Positions 17,109-25,618 of a stretch of 64,000 bases of DNA are shown piece by piece. Under the pieces are notes generated by a model. That model worked only from the letters and a program-made list of their open reading frames with translations. It was not told where the DNA came from and searched no databases. Position 1 is the first letter of the stretch; the number at the start of each line of letters is the position of its first letter. The translations under genes were made by a program, and so were the position numbers. The stretch spans positions 712,501 to 776,500 of the forward strand of contig NZ_JAAATZ010000001.1 of assembly GCF_010119235.1 (NCBI RefSeq), in the 5' to 3' direction. The DNA is from Flavobacterium phycosphaerae (GTDB lineage: Bacteria; Bacteroidota; Bacteroidia; Flavobacteriales; Flavobacteriaceae).

Positions 17109-17137
17109 TAATTCGTAATTCGTAATTCGTAAATTCG
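17109..17137 (+). repeat. Heptanucleotide tandem repeat TAATTCG
   Basis: Three exact TAATTCG units (17109, 17116, 17123) plus a variant TAAATTCG at 17130. The last unit differs by one base from a TAnnTTTG -7 element and lies just before the epimerase start at 17142, so unit number could affect promoter spacing. Confidence 0.8.
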
Positions 17138-17141
17138 CACT

Positions 17142-18140
17142 ATGATATTAGTCACCGGCGGTACAGGTTTAGTAGGAGCACATTTACTGTTACATTTAGC
17201 AGAAAATGAAGTAGATGTTCGTGCCATTTATCGCCAAGCCTATACGATTAAAAGAACGATGGACCTGTTTTCATTGTATCAAAAAGACCATTTATTCCCT
17301 AAAATTGAATGGATTAAGGCTGACATCACCGACATTCCTTCGCTCGAAATTGCTTTTGAAGAAATCTATTATGTTTACCATTGTGCGGCATTGATTTCGT
17401 ATGACCCCAAAGATGAACATAAGTTGCGAAAAACAAACATCGAAGGCACAGCCAATATTGTTAATCTTTGTTTAGCACACAACATCGAGAAACTTTGTTA
17501 TGTAAGTTCAATAGCGGCCTTGGGTGATTTAGCGGCCCACGAAAAACAAATTACCGAGGAAACCGAATGGAATCCGGAAGCACCTCACAGTGATTATGCT
17601 ATTTCAAAATATGGTGCCGAAATGGAAATTTGGCGTGCCAAACAGGAAGGTTTAGATGTGGTTATTGTAAACCCGGGTGTAATTTTTGGTGCCGGTTTTT
17701 GGGAGCAAGGAAGCGGAAAATTCTTTACTGAAGTAAAAAAAGGATTTCCGTTCTACACTACAGGAACCACAGCCTTTGTAAGTGTTACCGATGTGGTAAA
17801 AATCATGATGCGCTTAATGAATAGTATAGTGACCGGAGAACGATATACAGTCGTGGCCGAAAACCTTACCTTTCAAAAAGTAATTTTTACCATAGCCGAA
17901 AATTTAAACGTAAAAAAACCAAAAAGAGAAGCCAAACCCTGGATGCTGGCCCTTGCCTGGCGTTTTGACTGGCTGACTTCAACGTTTTTCAACACCAAAA
18001 GAAAATTATCAAAATACAGCGCCAACGCTTTAAGTTCATCGAATTCCATCTCCAACGATAAAATAAAAAATGCCTTGAATTATGAATTTCAAAGCATCGA
18101 TTCGGTTATAAAAGAAGTGATTCAGTTACAAGAAAAATAG
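17142..18140 (+). CDS. NAD-dependent epimerase/dehydratase family protein
   Basis: A 332-residue extended short-chain dehydrogenase/reductase. The N-terminal Rossmann motif is TGGTGLVGAHLL (residues 5-16). The catalytic Tyr-Lys pair is in SDYAISKYGAE near residue 147, with the upstream Ser region CYVSSIAALG. The family includes nucleotide-sugar epimerases, dihydroflavonol-reductase-like enzymes and NAD-dependent reductases; the substrate cannot be assigned. It ends at 18140, directly abutting the stop of the converging DUF4296 gene at 18141, with no room for a terminator. Confidence 0.85.
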   Translation: MILVTGGTGLVGAHLLLHLAENEVDVRAIYRQAYTIKRTMDLFSLYQKDHLFPKIEWIKADITDIPSLEIAFEEIYYVYHCAALISYDPKDEHKLRKTNIEGTANIVNLCLAHNIEKLCYVSSIAALGDLAAHEKQITEETEWNPEAPHSDYAISKYGAEMEIWRAKQEGLDVVIVNPGVIFGAGFWEQGSGKFFTEVKKGFPFYTTGTTAFVSVTDVVKIMMRLMNSIVTGERYTVVAENLTFQKVIFTIAENLNVKKPKREAKPWMLALAWRFDWLTSTFFNTKRKLSKYSANALSSSNSISNDKIKNALNYEFQSIDSVIKEVIQLQEK

Positions 18141-18521
18141 CTACTGCACTTGAGGAATATCCGGATTAGAGGGAATAATTTCACCGTTAGCGCTATTCCC
18201 CAGTTTTTTATTTTGCTCGTCTAACTTTGCCTTCACTTTTTCAAATATTTTTTTATACTCTTCAACATCAGAAGCATAATATTTATTGCTTTGAGCTAAT
18301 TGAACACTGTCAATCTTATATTTTTTGTAGATATACTCATTCGCATTTTTGTTGCTGATGCCTCCTCCAATGTGCTGCGTTTTGATAGCTTCCAACAAAG
18401 ACAAGTCATATAATACGTCAACCATTTTATCTTTATCAATAAGATTTTTAGGCTTCTCAACCCCATTACTGCAACTGAGGAGCGAAAACAACAAACAAAC
18501 CATGACCAGACTTCTTTTCAT
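18141..18521 (-). CDS. DUF4296 lipoprotein
   Basis: A 126-residue lipoprotein of a Bacteroidetes family of unknown function. The signal MVCLLFSLLSC puts the lipid-bearing Cys at residue 17. The mature part begins with KMVDVLYDLSLLEAIK, the usual start of this domain, followed by YKKYKIDSVQLAQSNKYYAS. It is mainly helical and ends in a short low-complexity tail. It lies 11 nt after the dihydroorotase stop on the same strand, an arrangement I recognise as common in flavobacteria. No function is proposed. Confidence 0.8.
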   Translation of the reverse strand: MKRSLVMVCLLFSLLSCSNGVEKPKNLIDKDKMVDVLYDLSLLEAIKTQHIGGGISNKNANEYIYKKYKIDSVQLAQSNKYYASDVEEYKKIFEKVKAKLDEQNKKLGNSANGEIIPSNPDIPQVQ

Positions 18522-18532
18522 CTTTCTATTTT

Positions 18533-19873
18533 TTATCTGTCAAAAAGCAAACGCTTTCCAACCGGAGTTTCTTTTACTTTAAAATTTTGATACACCAATT
18601 CCCCATTAACAAAAGTATGCGTAATTCTGGATTTAAAATTATAGCCTTCAAAGGGTGACCAACCACACTTGTACAGTATGTTTTCTTTCTTCACATTCCA
18701 AGGCAAACCGGTGTTAACAATGACCAAATCAGCGTAAAATCCTTCTTTGATGAAACCGCGTTTTTCAATTTTGAAAATCTTAGCCGGGTTGTGACACATT
18801 TTTTCTACTATCTTCTCAATCGAAATTTTTCCCTGATGATGGGCTTCAAACATAGCCACAACAGCATGTTGCACTAAAGGTCCGCCCGATGGTGCTTTCA
18901 AATAGGATTGTTGTTTTTCTTCTAATGTATGTGGAGCATGGTCAGTAGCAATAACATCAATTAGGTCATCAAGTAAAGCTTCCCAAAGAGCATTTCGGTC
19001 GTTGGCTGATTTCACTGCCGGATTCCATTTAATAAAATTGCCTTTGGTTTTATAATCTTCATCCGAAAACCAAAGATGGTGTACACAAACTTCGGCCGTA
19101 ATTTGCTTTTCTTCTAACGGAATTTTATTGGTAAACAATTCCATTTCTTTCGCAGTTGAAAGATGAAAAACATGCAATCGGGCTCCCGTTTTTTGGGCCA
19201 GTGCAATCGCTTTTGAGGAAGACAAATAACAGGCTTCTTCACTTCGAATCAAAGGATGGTATTCGACCGGAATGTCATCGCCAAACTGTACTTTGTATTT
19301 TTCTAAATTAGTTTTTATCGTTGCTTCATCTTCACAATGCACTGCAATCAGCATTTTGGTAGATGAAAATATTTTCTCCAAAACTTCCTGATTATCCACC
19401 AACATATTCCCCGTTGACGAACCGAGAAATAATTTAATTCCGGCTACATTTTTAGGATTGGTTTTCAGCACTTCCTCCAAATTATCATTGGTACCGCCCA
19501 TCATAAACGAGTAATTCGCATACGACGTCTTAGCTGCAATTTGATATTTTTCTTCCAGCAGCTCCTGAGTAACGGCATTTGGTACGGTGTTGGGTTGTTC
19601 AATAAAAGAAGTAATTCCTCCGGCAACTGCGGCCCTGCTTTCAGAAGCGATATCGCCTTTGTGCGTTAAACCGGGTTCACGAAAATGGACTTGGTCATCA
19701 ATAGCTCCCGGAATTAAGTAGCTTCCTTCGGCATCAATAATTTTACAATTGGGTGATTTGGGACTTATACTTTCAGCAATTTCGACTATAAATTCGTTTT
19801 CAATCAAAACATCGCCTTCAAAAATAGTTCCTTCATTTACAATTTTGGCATTCTTAATTAAAACGGTATTCAT
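18533..19873 (-). CDS. pyrC: Dihydroorotase
   Basis: Amidohydrolase that cyclises carbamoyl-aspartate to dihydroorotate in pyrimidine synthesis. At 446 residues it is the long class-I type. The metal-site region is DDQVHFREPGLTHKGD (residues 59-74), where the usual HxH is QxH, so the first metal-ligand His is Gln61. Other conserved parts are present: AGIKLFLGSSTGNM, MLIAVHCEDE, LHVFHLSTAKE and DVIATDHAPHTLEEK. The Gln substitution is, from memory, shared with other Bacteroidetes dihydroorotases rather than a local mutation. It is followed by the DUF4296 gene and preceded by a mannosyltransferase, all on the minus strand. Confidence 0.9.
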   Translation of the reverse strand: MNTVLIKNAKIVNEGTIFEGDVLIENEFIVEIAESISPKSPNCKIIDAEGSYLIPGAIDDQVHFREPGLTHKGDIASESRAAVAGGITSFIEQPNTVPNAVTQELLEEKYQIAAKTSYANYSFMMGGTNDNLEEVLKTNPKNVAGIKLFLGSSTGNMLVDNQEVLEKIFSSTKMLIAVHCEDEATIKTNLEKYKVQFGDDIPVEYHPLIRSEEACYLSSSKAIALAQKTGARLHVFHLSTAKEMELFTNKIPLEEKQITAEVCVHHLWFSDEDYKTKGNFIKWNPAVKSANDRNALWEALLDDLIDVIATDHAPHTLEEKQQSYLKAPSGGPLVQHAVVAMFEAHHQGKISIEKIVEKMCHNPAKIFKIEKRGFIKEGFYADLVIVNTGLPWNVKKENILYKCGWSPFEGYNFKSRITHTFVNGELVYQNFKVKETPVGKRLLFDR

Positions 19874-19883
19874 TGGTAGCTGT

Positions 19884-20609
19884 TTATAATCGATTTAAAA
19901 ACTTTCTGAACCGCAAGGAGATGACTCCAAATACGGCTTCCTTAATTATGGCGCCACTCATTTTAGATTGTCCTTTGGTTCTGTCGGTAAAGATGACCGG
20001 GACTTCCTGTATGTTGAAATTTTTGGCAAAAGCTCTGTATTTCATCTCTATCTGAAACGCATAGCCGATGAATTTTATTCGGTCTAAATTTATTTTTTCC
20101 AAGACTTCTCGGCGGTAACAAATAAATCCGGCGGTGGCATCCATGATTTTCATACCGGTAATCATTCGCACATAGACCGAAGCAAAATAAGACAGCAAAA
20201 CCCTGCTCAATGGCCAATTCACTACGTTTACTCCGGTAACATAACGGGAACCGATAGTTAAATCCGCTCCGTTTTTGGCACAACAATCATAGAGCTTTTC
20301 CAAGTCGTTTGGATTATGAGAGAAATCAGCATCCATTTCAAAAATATACTGATATCCGTGCTTCAAAGCCCATTTAAATCCGTGCACATAGGCAGTTCCT
20401 AAACCTGATTTCTTCTTTCTGACGGATAAAAATAATTGTCCCCCAAATTCGCGTTGCAATGCTATGACTTTTTCTGCCGTTTTATCAGGAGAATTATCAT
20501 CAACTACTAAAACATGAAAAGGTTTTTGCAATGAAAAAACAGCCCGAAGGATACTTTCGATATTTTCAATTTCGTTGTAGGTAGGAATAATTACAATGCC
20601 GTCGCTCAT
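19884..20609 (-). CDS. Polyprenol monophosphomannose synthase (GT2)
   Basis: A 241-residue GT2 glycosyltransferase resembling dolichol- or polyprenol-phosphate mannose synthases, which move mannose from GDP-mannose to a lipid phosphate at the membrane. Motifs are IIPTYNEIENIESIL at the N-terminus, VVDDNSPDKTAE, the DxD-region FEMDADFSHNPNDL and IGSRYVTG. No C-terminal membrane domain is present, as in the soluble-type enzymes. It ends 10 nt before the dihydroorotase start and leads the minus-strand run. Confidence 0.85.
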   Translation of the reverse strand: MSDGIVIIPTYNEIENIESILRAVFSLQKPFHVLVVDDNSPDKTAEKVIALQREFGGQLFLSVRKKKSGLGTAYVHGFKWALKHGYQYIFEMDADFSHNPNDLEKLYDCCAKNGADLTIGSRYVTGVNVVNWPLSRVLLSYFASVYVRMITGMKIMDATAGFICYRREVLEKINLDRIKFIGYAFQIEMKYRAFAKNFNIQEVPVIFTDRTKGQSKMSGAIIKEAVFGVISLRFRKFLNRL

Positions 20610-20699
20610 AAAATGGTGTCAAACTTCGTTGCAAAAATAAACTTTTTATCACTCTACTATCTTAATAATTTTATAATAATTTAACAAATAAAAAATTAG

Positions 20700-20707
20700 T
20701 AATTTTG
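20700..20707 (+). promoter_or_regulatory. -7 element with near-leaderless start
   Basis: TAATTTTG matches TAnnTTTG and lies only 8 nt before the ATG of the DUF4271 gene, so transcription would begin at or next to the start codon. Confidence 0.5.
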
Positions 20708-20715
20708 TCGGGATT

Positions 20716-21390
20716 ATGATAGAAACTGTTTTACAGCCGAGAGTTTTGGAACCCAAAGATTGGGCCACTTATCTATTCCTTTTTTCATTCGTTTTGATAG
20801 CCATTACCAAGACAGCATTTGAAACGAGGTTCAATGATTTTCTCAGGATTTTGGTTTCGGACAAATACATCAAAGTATACAAAGACACGTCGCATTTGAT
20901 GAGTGGTTTTACCATTTTGCTCTTTATTGTTCAGGTCATTTCTTTTTCCTTTTTTATCCAATTAGTCCTCAGTCATTTTGGTTATGTTGCTAAAACAGAC
21001 TGGATTCTCTTCCTTAGAATTTTCACCTTTTTCGGCATCTTTGTTTTATCCAAATTCCTGATTGAGAAGATTATTGCCGCTACCTTTAATATTGAAGAAT
21101 TTACCGAGCAATTCAATTTACAGAAAGTAAGTTATCGAACCTTTATCGGCTTATTGTTGCTTCCGGTAAACATCTACTTGTTTTATAACAATTCTCTATC
21201 AAATGTTTTCATTATTTGCACAATCGCTGTGATTTTGGCAATTAATTTATATACTTACTTGATTTCGCTGAAGATTTATCAAAACTTATTCATCGGTAAG
21301 TTGTTTTATTTTATTTTGTATCTTTGCGCACTCGAAATAGCGCCCTACTATTTTATATATTATTTGATTACAAAAAATTTAGCACATTAA
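20716..21390 (+). CDS. DUF4271 membrane protein
   Basis: A 224-residue inner-membrane protein with about six hydrophobic helices, matching the Bacteroidetes DUF4271 family. Conserved-looking features are LEPKDWATYLFL near the N-terminus and FILYLCALEIAPYYFIYYL near the end. The function is unknown. Its stop is one base from the hemD start (20716-21390 then 21392), so the two are co-translated; this pairing is common in flavobacteria and suggests a link to haem or cell-envelope metabolism, which remains inference. Confidence 0.8.
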   Translation: MIETVLQPRVLEPKDWATYLFLFSFVLIAITKTAFETRFNDFLRILVSDKYIKVYKDTSHLMSGFTILLFIVQVISFSFFIQLVLSHFGYVAKTDWILFLRIFTFFGIFVLSKFLIEKIIAATFNIEEFTEQFNLQKVSYRTFIGLLLLPVNIYLFYNNSLSNVFIICTIAVILAINLYTYLISLKIYQNLFIGKLFYFILYLCALEIAPYYFIYYLITKNLAH

Positions 21391-21391
21391 A

Positions 21392-22150
21392 ATGTCAAAT
21401 TTGAAAGTGAAAACAATTTTGGTGTCACAGCCAGAACCCAAGGTCGAAAATTCACCTTATTTTGAATTGCAGCAAAAACACAAGGTAAAAATTGATTTCC
21501 GATCATTTATACATGTCGAAGGTGTAAGCGCAAAAGATGTCAGAGCTCAAAAAATTGACTTGAATAATTTCACGGCGATTATTTTGACTAGCAGAAACTC
21601 TGTCGACCATTTTTTCAGAGTAGCTGAAGAAATGCGCTATAAGGTTCCCGAAGACTTGAAGTATTTTTGTCAGTCAGAAGCGATTGCTTTTTACTTGCAG
21701 AAGTATGTAGTTTACCGAAAACGCAAAATCTATGTGGGTCAGAAAGACTTTGTTGATTTATCTCCGCTAATTAAAAAATACAAAGAAGAGAAATTCTTGT
21801 TACCGGCTTCGGATCAGTTAAACTATGACGTGCCTCAAACATTGAACAACCTAAAAGTGGATTGGACGCAGGCAACTTTTTACAAAACCGTAATGAGCGA
21901 CCTGTCTGATTTAGCCGATGTGTATTATGATGTTTTGGCTTTCTTCAGTCCAACCGGAATTAAATCGTTATTCAAAAACTTCCCTGACTTCCAACAAAAC
22001 AATACTCGTATTGCCGTTTTTGGAAGCACTACACAAAAAGAAGCTTTGGAACACGGATTGCGAATTGACATTTTGGCTCCAACACCGGAAACACCCTCTA
22101 TGACCATGGCCTTGGAACGATACATTGCCGACGCCAACAAAGGAAAATAA
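21392..22150 (+). CDS. hemD: Uroporphyrinogen-III synthase
   Basis: A 252-residue protein of the HemD fold, which closes hydroxymethylbilane to uroporphyrinogen III in haem synthesis. HemD is poorly conserved; visible family features are TAIILTSRNSVDHFF near residue 57, FLLPASDQLNYDVPQTL and the C-terminal VLAFFSPTGIKSLF and RIAVFGSTTQKEALEHG. The length is normal for the two-lobed enzyme. It follows the DUF4271 gene by one base and ends at a terminator shared with pckA. Confidence 0.85.
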   Translation: MSNLKVKTILVSQPEPKVENSPYFELQQKHKVKIDFRSFIHVEGVSAKDVRAQKIDLNNFTAIILTSRNSVDHFFRVAEEMRYKVPEDLKYFCQSEAIAFYLQKYVVYRKRKIYVGQKDFVDLSPLIKKYKEEKFLLPASDQLNYDVPQTLNNLKVDWTQATFYKTVMSDLSDLADVYYDVLAFFSPTGIKSLFKNFPDFQQNNTRIAVFGSTTQKEALEHGLRIDILAPTPETPSMTMALERYIADANKGK

Positions 22151-22172
22151 ACAGTTACTTTACTCTAAATAA

Positions 22173-22206
22173 AAAAAAGCCATTCATAATTTGAATGGCT
22201 TTTTTC
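22173..22206. terminator. Bidirectional terminator between hemD and pckA
   Basis: GCCATTCA pairs with TGAATGGC around TAATT, flanked by at least six As before and six Ts after, so it works on both strands for the converging genes. Confidence 0.9.
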
Positions 22207-22227
22207 TTTGGTTAGCTTGGTTATTTA

Positions 22228-23853
22228 TTATAATTGCGGTCCTGCTTTTACTAAGCTTTGACCTTCGGCATTATCTGTATATTGTGCAAAATTCTTAATA
22301 AAACGAGAAGCTAAATCTTCTGCTTTGCCATTCCAGTCAGCAACATTTTCATAAGTATCTCTTGGGTCTAAAATAGCCGAATTGACATCGTGTAATGCTG
22401 TTGGGATGGTTAGGTTAAATACCGGAACTGTTTTTGTTCCCGCTTTTTCAATCGAACCATCTAAAATAGCATCAATAATAGCACGAGTATCTTTAATTGA
22501 AATACGTTTTCCGGTTCCGTTCCAACCTGTGTTTACCATATAAGCGGTAGCGTTGTGTTGTTCCATTTTCTTCACTAACTCTTCACCATATTTTGTAGGG
22601 TGCAATGACAAAAATGCTTTTCCGAAACACGCTGAGAAAGTTGGCTCAGGCTGTGTAACCCCTCTTTCCGTTCCGGCTAATTTTGCCGTAAATCCTGAAA
22701 GGAAATAATATTTGGTTTGCTCCGGAGTTAGTTTTGACACCGGCGGCATTACTCCAAAAGCATCTGCCGTTAAGAAGATTACTTTAGTAGCATGTCCCGC
22801 TTTGGAAACCGGCTTTACAATATTGTGAATATGATAAATCGGATAAGAAACTCGGGTGTTTTGAGTAACCGAACCATCTTTAAAATCGATTACACCCTCT
22901 GCATCAACCGTTACATTTTCTAATAACGCATCTCTTTTGATAGCAGCATAAATATCCGGTTCGTTTTCTTTGCTTAAGTCAATGGTTTTAGCATAACAAC
23001 CTCCTTCAAAATTGAATACTCCTTCATCATCCCAACCGTGCTCATCGTCACCGATTAATTCACGTTTAGGATCAGTAGATAAAGTAGTTTTTCCTGTTCC
23101 TGACAAACCAAAGAACACGGCAACATCGCCATCTTTCCCTTTATTGGCCGAACAGTGCATAGAGGCAATTCCTTGTAATGGCAAATAGTAGTTCATCATC
23201 GAGAACATTCCTTTTTTCATTTCGCCACCGTACCAAGTACCGCCAATCAACTGCATTTTTTCAGTTAAGTTAAAAGCAATGTAAACATCCGAATTCAATC
23301 CGTGTGCTTCGTAATCTTTGAAAGAAGTTTTAGAACCATTCATTACAATAAAATCTGGTTCTCCAAAATTCTCCAATTCCGCTTCGGTTGGACGAATGAA
23401 CATATTGGTTACAAAATGCGCTTGCCAAGCTACTTCCATAATGAAACGTACTTTTAATCTCGTATTTTCATTAGCTCCGCAAAAAGCATCAACTACATAT
23501 AATTTCTTTCCGGTTAATTGAGAAAGTGTAGTTTCTTTTAAGGCTTCCCAAGTATTTTGAGTAATCGGTTTATTGTCGTTTACGGCTTTATCCGATGTCC
23601 ACCAAATAGTATTTTCAGTAACGTTGTCTTTAACAATATACTTATCTTTTGGTGATCTACCGGTAAAAACTCCTGTCATTACATTCACCGCTCCCAATTC
23701 AGAAAGCTGGCCTTTTTCATAGCCTACTAAACTTGGGGTTAATTCATCATTGTATAACTTTTCAAAGGAAGGATTGTGGATAATTTCGGTAACGTTTTTG
23801 ATTCCGTATTTTTCTAACGAAATCGATTTCGTAATTTGAGCGTAGTTCTCCAT
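22228..23853 (-). CDS. pckA: Phosphoenolpyruvate carboxykinase (ATP)
   Basis: ATP-type PEP carboxykinase that turns oxaloacetate into PEP for gluconeogenesis. At 541 residues the length is standard. The kinase-1a P-loop [13 protein letters not shown] lies near residue 250, followed by the metal and kinase-2 region [13 protein letters not shown]. The substrate loop is seen earlier as [12 protein letters not shown], and the C-terminal half has [10 protein letters not shown] and [24 protein letters not shown] -7 element lies on the minus strand at 23896-23889. It is monocistronic by context. Confidence 0.97.
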   Translation of the reverse strand: MENYAQITKSISLEKYGIKNVTEIIHNPSFEKLYNDELTPSLVGYEKGQLSELGAVNVMTGVFTGRSPKDKYIVKDNVTENTIWWTSDKAVNDNKPITQNTWEALKETTLSQLTGKKLYVVDAFCGANENTRLKVRFIMEVAWQAHFVTNMFIRPTEAELENFGEPDFIVMNGSKTSFKDYEAHGLNSDVYIAFNLTEKMQLIGGTWYGGEMKKGMFSMMNYYLPLQGIASMHCSANKGKDGDVAVFFGLSGTGKTTLSTDPKRELIGDDEHGWDDEGVFNFEGGCYAKTIDLSKENEPDIYAAIKRDALLENVTVDAEGVIDFKDGSVTQNTRVSYPIYHIHNIVKPVSKAGHATKVIFLTADAFGVMPPVSKLTPEQTKYYFLSGFTAKLAGTERGVTQPEPTFSACFGKAFLSLHPTKYGEELVKKMEQHNATAYMVNTGWNGTGKRISIKDTRAIIDAILDGSIEKAGTKTVPVFNLTIPTALHDVNSAILDPRDTYENVADWNGKAEDLASRFIKNFAQYTDNAEGQSLVKAGPQL

Positions 23854-23888
23854 AGAAATTAGTTTGTGTTGTTTTATTAATCAGGCTA

Positions 23889-23896
23889 CAAAGGTA
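23889..23896 (-). promoter_or_regulatory. pckA -7 element
   Basis: TACCTTTG on the minus strand matches TAnnTTTG, 35 nt ahead of the pckA start. No TTTG -33 box is obvious. Confidence 0.45.
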
Positions 23897-23934
23897 AAAA
23901 TTAAATTATAGAAACTATTTTTTTGTTGAAAATA

Positions 23935-24321
23935 TTATTGCTTCTTTTTGGCAAAACTCCAAAACAAAAACGCCCAAGCCCCTATTAATAAAGCACCGCC
24001 AATAGGTGTTATAATTCCGATAGGTTTAAAGTTGACATGGGTTAGCGATTGGGTGGCTAACAAATAAATCGAACCCGAGAAGAAAAATACTCCAAAAACC
24101 ACAAGTTGAAATAGTGTTTTTTTGGCTTTGTCAGCCAGAAAAGAGTTCCCGCCTAAAAACAGCAAAAACAAAGCATGATACAATTGGTATTTAACGCCCG
24201 TTTCAAAAGTACCCAACTGCTCAATGGTCAAATATTTTTTCAACGCATGAGCGCCAAACGCACCCAAAATTATTGCTGTCATTCCCATCAAAGCAGCAAC
24301 GCTTGTCATTTTTCTTTCCAT
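23935..24321 (-). CDS. DUF423 small membrane protein
   Basis: A 128-residue membrane protein of the DUF423 family with four predicted helices. The diagnostic N-terminal region is LGAFGAHALKKYL (about residues 19-31), followed by GVKYQLYHALFLLFLG, and the C-terminus has PIGGALLIGAWAFLFWSF. The family is widespread but has no established function. The gene stands alone on the minus strand, upstream of pckA and divergent from the DUF3108 gene. Confidence 0.88.
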   Translation of the reverse strand: MERKMTSVAALMGMTAIILGAFGAHALKKYLTIEQLGTFETGVKYQLYHALFLLFLGGNSFLADKAKKTLFQLVVFGVFFFSGSIYLLATQSLTHVNFKPIGIITPIGGALLIGAWAFLFWSFAKKKQ

Positions 24322-24419
24322 GGTTCTATTTCTATACTAAAACACAAATTTATCCGTTATCTACTCATCCGAAAGAAAATTTCGCTTTTCTTTTAGAAAT
24401 TTAACAGTTTTAAATATTT

Positions 24420-24427
24420 TATATTTG
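24420..24427 (+). promoter_or_regulatory. -7 element of DUF3108 gene
   Basis: TATATTTG followed by CACC, a typical Bacteroidetes -7 element, 18 nt before the ATG at 24446. It overlaps the TTG that would give the longest reading frame, which argues against that longer start. Confidence 0.55.
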
Positions 24428-24445
24428 CACCTTCAAATAAGCAAC

Positions 24446-25204
24446 ATGAAAAAAATACTTTTTATCCTTTGTACTGTTTTCTTGGTGAACTCCTTCACCG
24501 CAAATAGTCAAGCCATAAAATCAGGAGAAAAACTGGTTTTTGCCGGCTCTTATAATATGAGTGGATTGATGACACAATTAGCACAGGTAACCATGAGTAC
24601 CGAAACGTTGTCTACCGCCAAAAACTCCTACCTGCATCTGAGTTGTGAATTATCAACCTACAGCAAATGGGATTCTTTTTTTAAAATAAGAGACATTTAT
24701 GAGTCGTATGTAAATCCGCAAACGCTGAAACCAAGCTTATACAAAAGAAGCATAGACGAAGGCGGTTGGACCAAAAAAGAGAAATACGCTTTCAAAGGCA
24801 ACACCGTAAACAGTACCGCTAAAAAAAGAAACAAGCCAGAAACCCATAAAACCTTTACCATTGGAGCCGCTACTCAAGATGTGATTTCCATGTTTTACAA
24901 AGTAAGAACCGTAGATTTCAGCAAATTCAAAGAAGGACAAACACAAACCTTAATGATTGTTTTTGATGAAAAACAAATTCCGGTAACTCTAAAATATATG
25001 GGAAAAGAAACGGTAAACGCCGGGAATTTAGGCAAAAAAGAATGCTACAAAATTTCTATTGGTGCCCGAACCGATGCTTTGCGCGGTAAAGACAAAAATT
25101 TGTTTTGGCTCACTGCCGATGACAAAAAAATCCCGACTTTACTAAAATTCAGTATTCCTGTCGGAACCGGACAACTGGCACTAACCTCAGCCAGCGGCAT
25201 TTAA
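24446..25204 (+). CDS. DUF3108 exported protein
   Basis: A 252-residue exported protein of the DUF3108 family. A signal peptide covers about residues 1-22 (MKKILFILCTVFLVNSF). The mature part begins with IKSGEKLVFAGSYNMSGLMT, the usual family start, and continues as a beta-rich lipocalin-like domain with DIYESYVNPQTLKPSLYKR. I chose the ATG at 24446 because it opens a clean signal peptide; an upstream in-frame TTG lies inside the promoter. Family function is not established. A small membrane protein gene follows after 12 nt. Confidence 0.8.
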   Translation: MKKILFILCTVFLVNSFTANSQAIKSGEKLVFAGSYNMSGLMTQLAQVTMSTETLSTAKNSYLHLSCELSTYSKWDSFFKIRDIYESYVNPQTLKPSLYKRSIDEGGWTKKEKYAFKGNTVNSTAKKRNKPETHKTFTIGAATQDVISMFYKVRTVDFSKFKEGQTQTLMIVFDEKQIPVTLKYMGKETVNAGNLGKKECYKISIGARTDALRGKDKNLFWLTADDKKIPTLLKFSIPVGTGQLALTSASGI

Positions 25205-25216
25205 TTTGAGTACATT

Positions 25217-25540
25217 ATGAGAAAACTGTTTTTAATTTTAGCTTGCGTTTTAACGGTCTTTGCCCTACTGCTAACTGTTTTGCCTTTTGACACTTTGGCT
25301 TTTTTACCTATTGGTTTAGCTATAGCCTTTAGTTTGCTGCTGTTGAAAAAATCAAATGACCAACAAAAAAAACTCCCTAAAATTCTATTAACTATTAGTG
25401 TTCTCTGCTCTGTTTTTGTGTTGGGCAAGACACTGCTGATAAAAGACGAAGTCGCCCAAGACACCCAATTCGAAAAAGAAAAAATCGAGACCAAGGTAGA
25501 AGCCAAAAAAGAACTCGAAGAAATAGAAGGTTTAGAATAA
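25217..25540 (+). CDS. Small hypothetical membrane protein
   Basis: A 107-residue protein not matched to a named family. It has three hydrophobic helices (about residues 4-22, 25-43 and 58-74) and a charged Lys/Glu-rich tail likely to be helical or coiled-coil (EKEKIETKVEAKKELEEIE). It follows the DUF3108 gene by 12 nt on the same strand and is probably co-transcribed with it. Confidence 0.65.
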   Translation: MRKLFLILACVLTVFALLLTVLPFDTLAFLPIGLAIAFSLLLLKKSNDQQKKLPKILLTISVLCSVFVLGKTLLIKDEVAQDTQFEKEKIETKVEAKKELEEIEGLE

Positions 25541-25618
25541 TTCACTAAAATGCGCACCGGAAACGATGCGCTTTTTTGTTTCAAATTCATACATTTGTTG
25601 CCTAGAATAAACAAACGC

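Noticed and set aside
25550-25618. 23-residue N-terminal extension of the saccharopine dehydrogenase-like protein
   Set aside because: It lies upstream of the Rossmann start and covers a TACATTTG promoter element.
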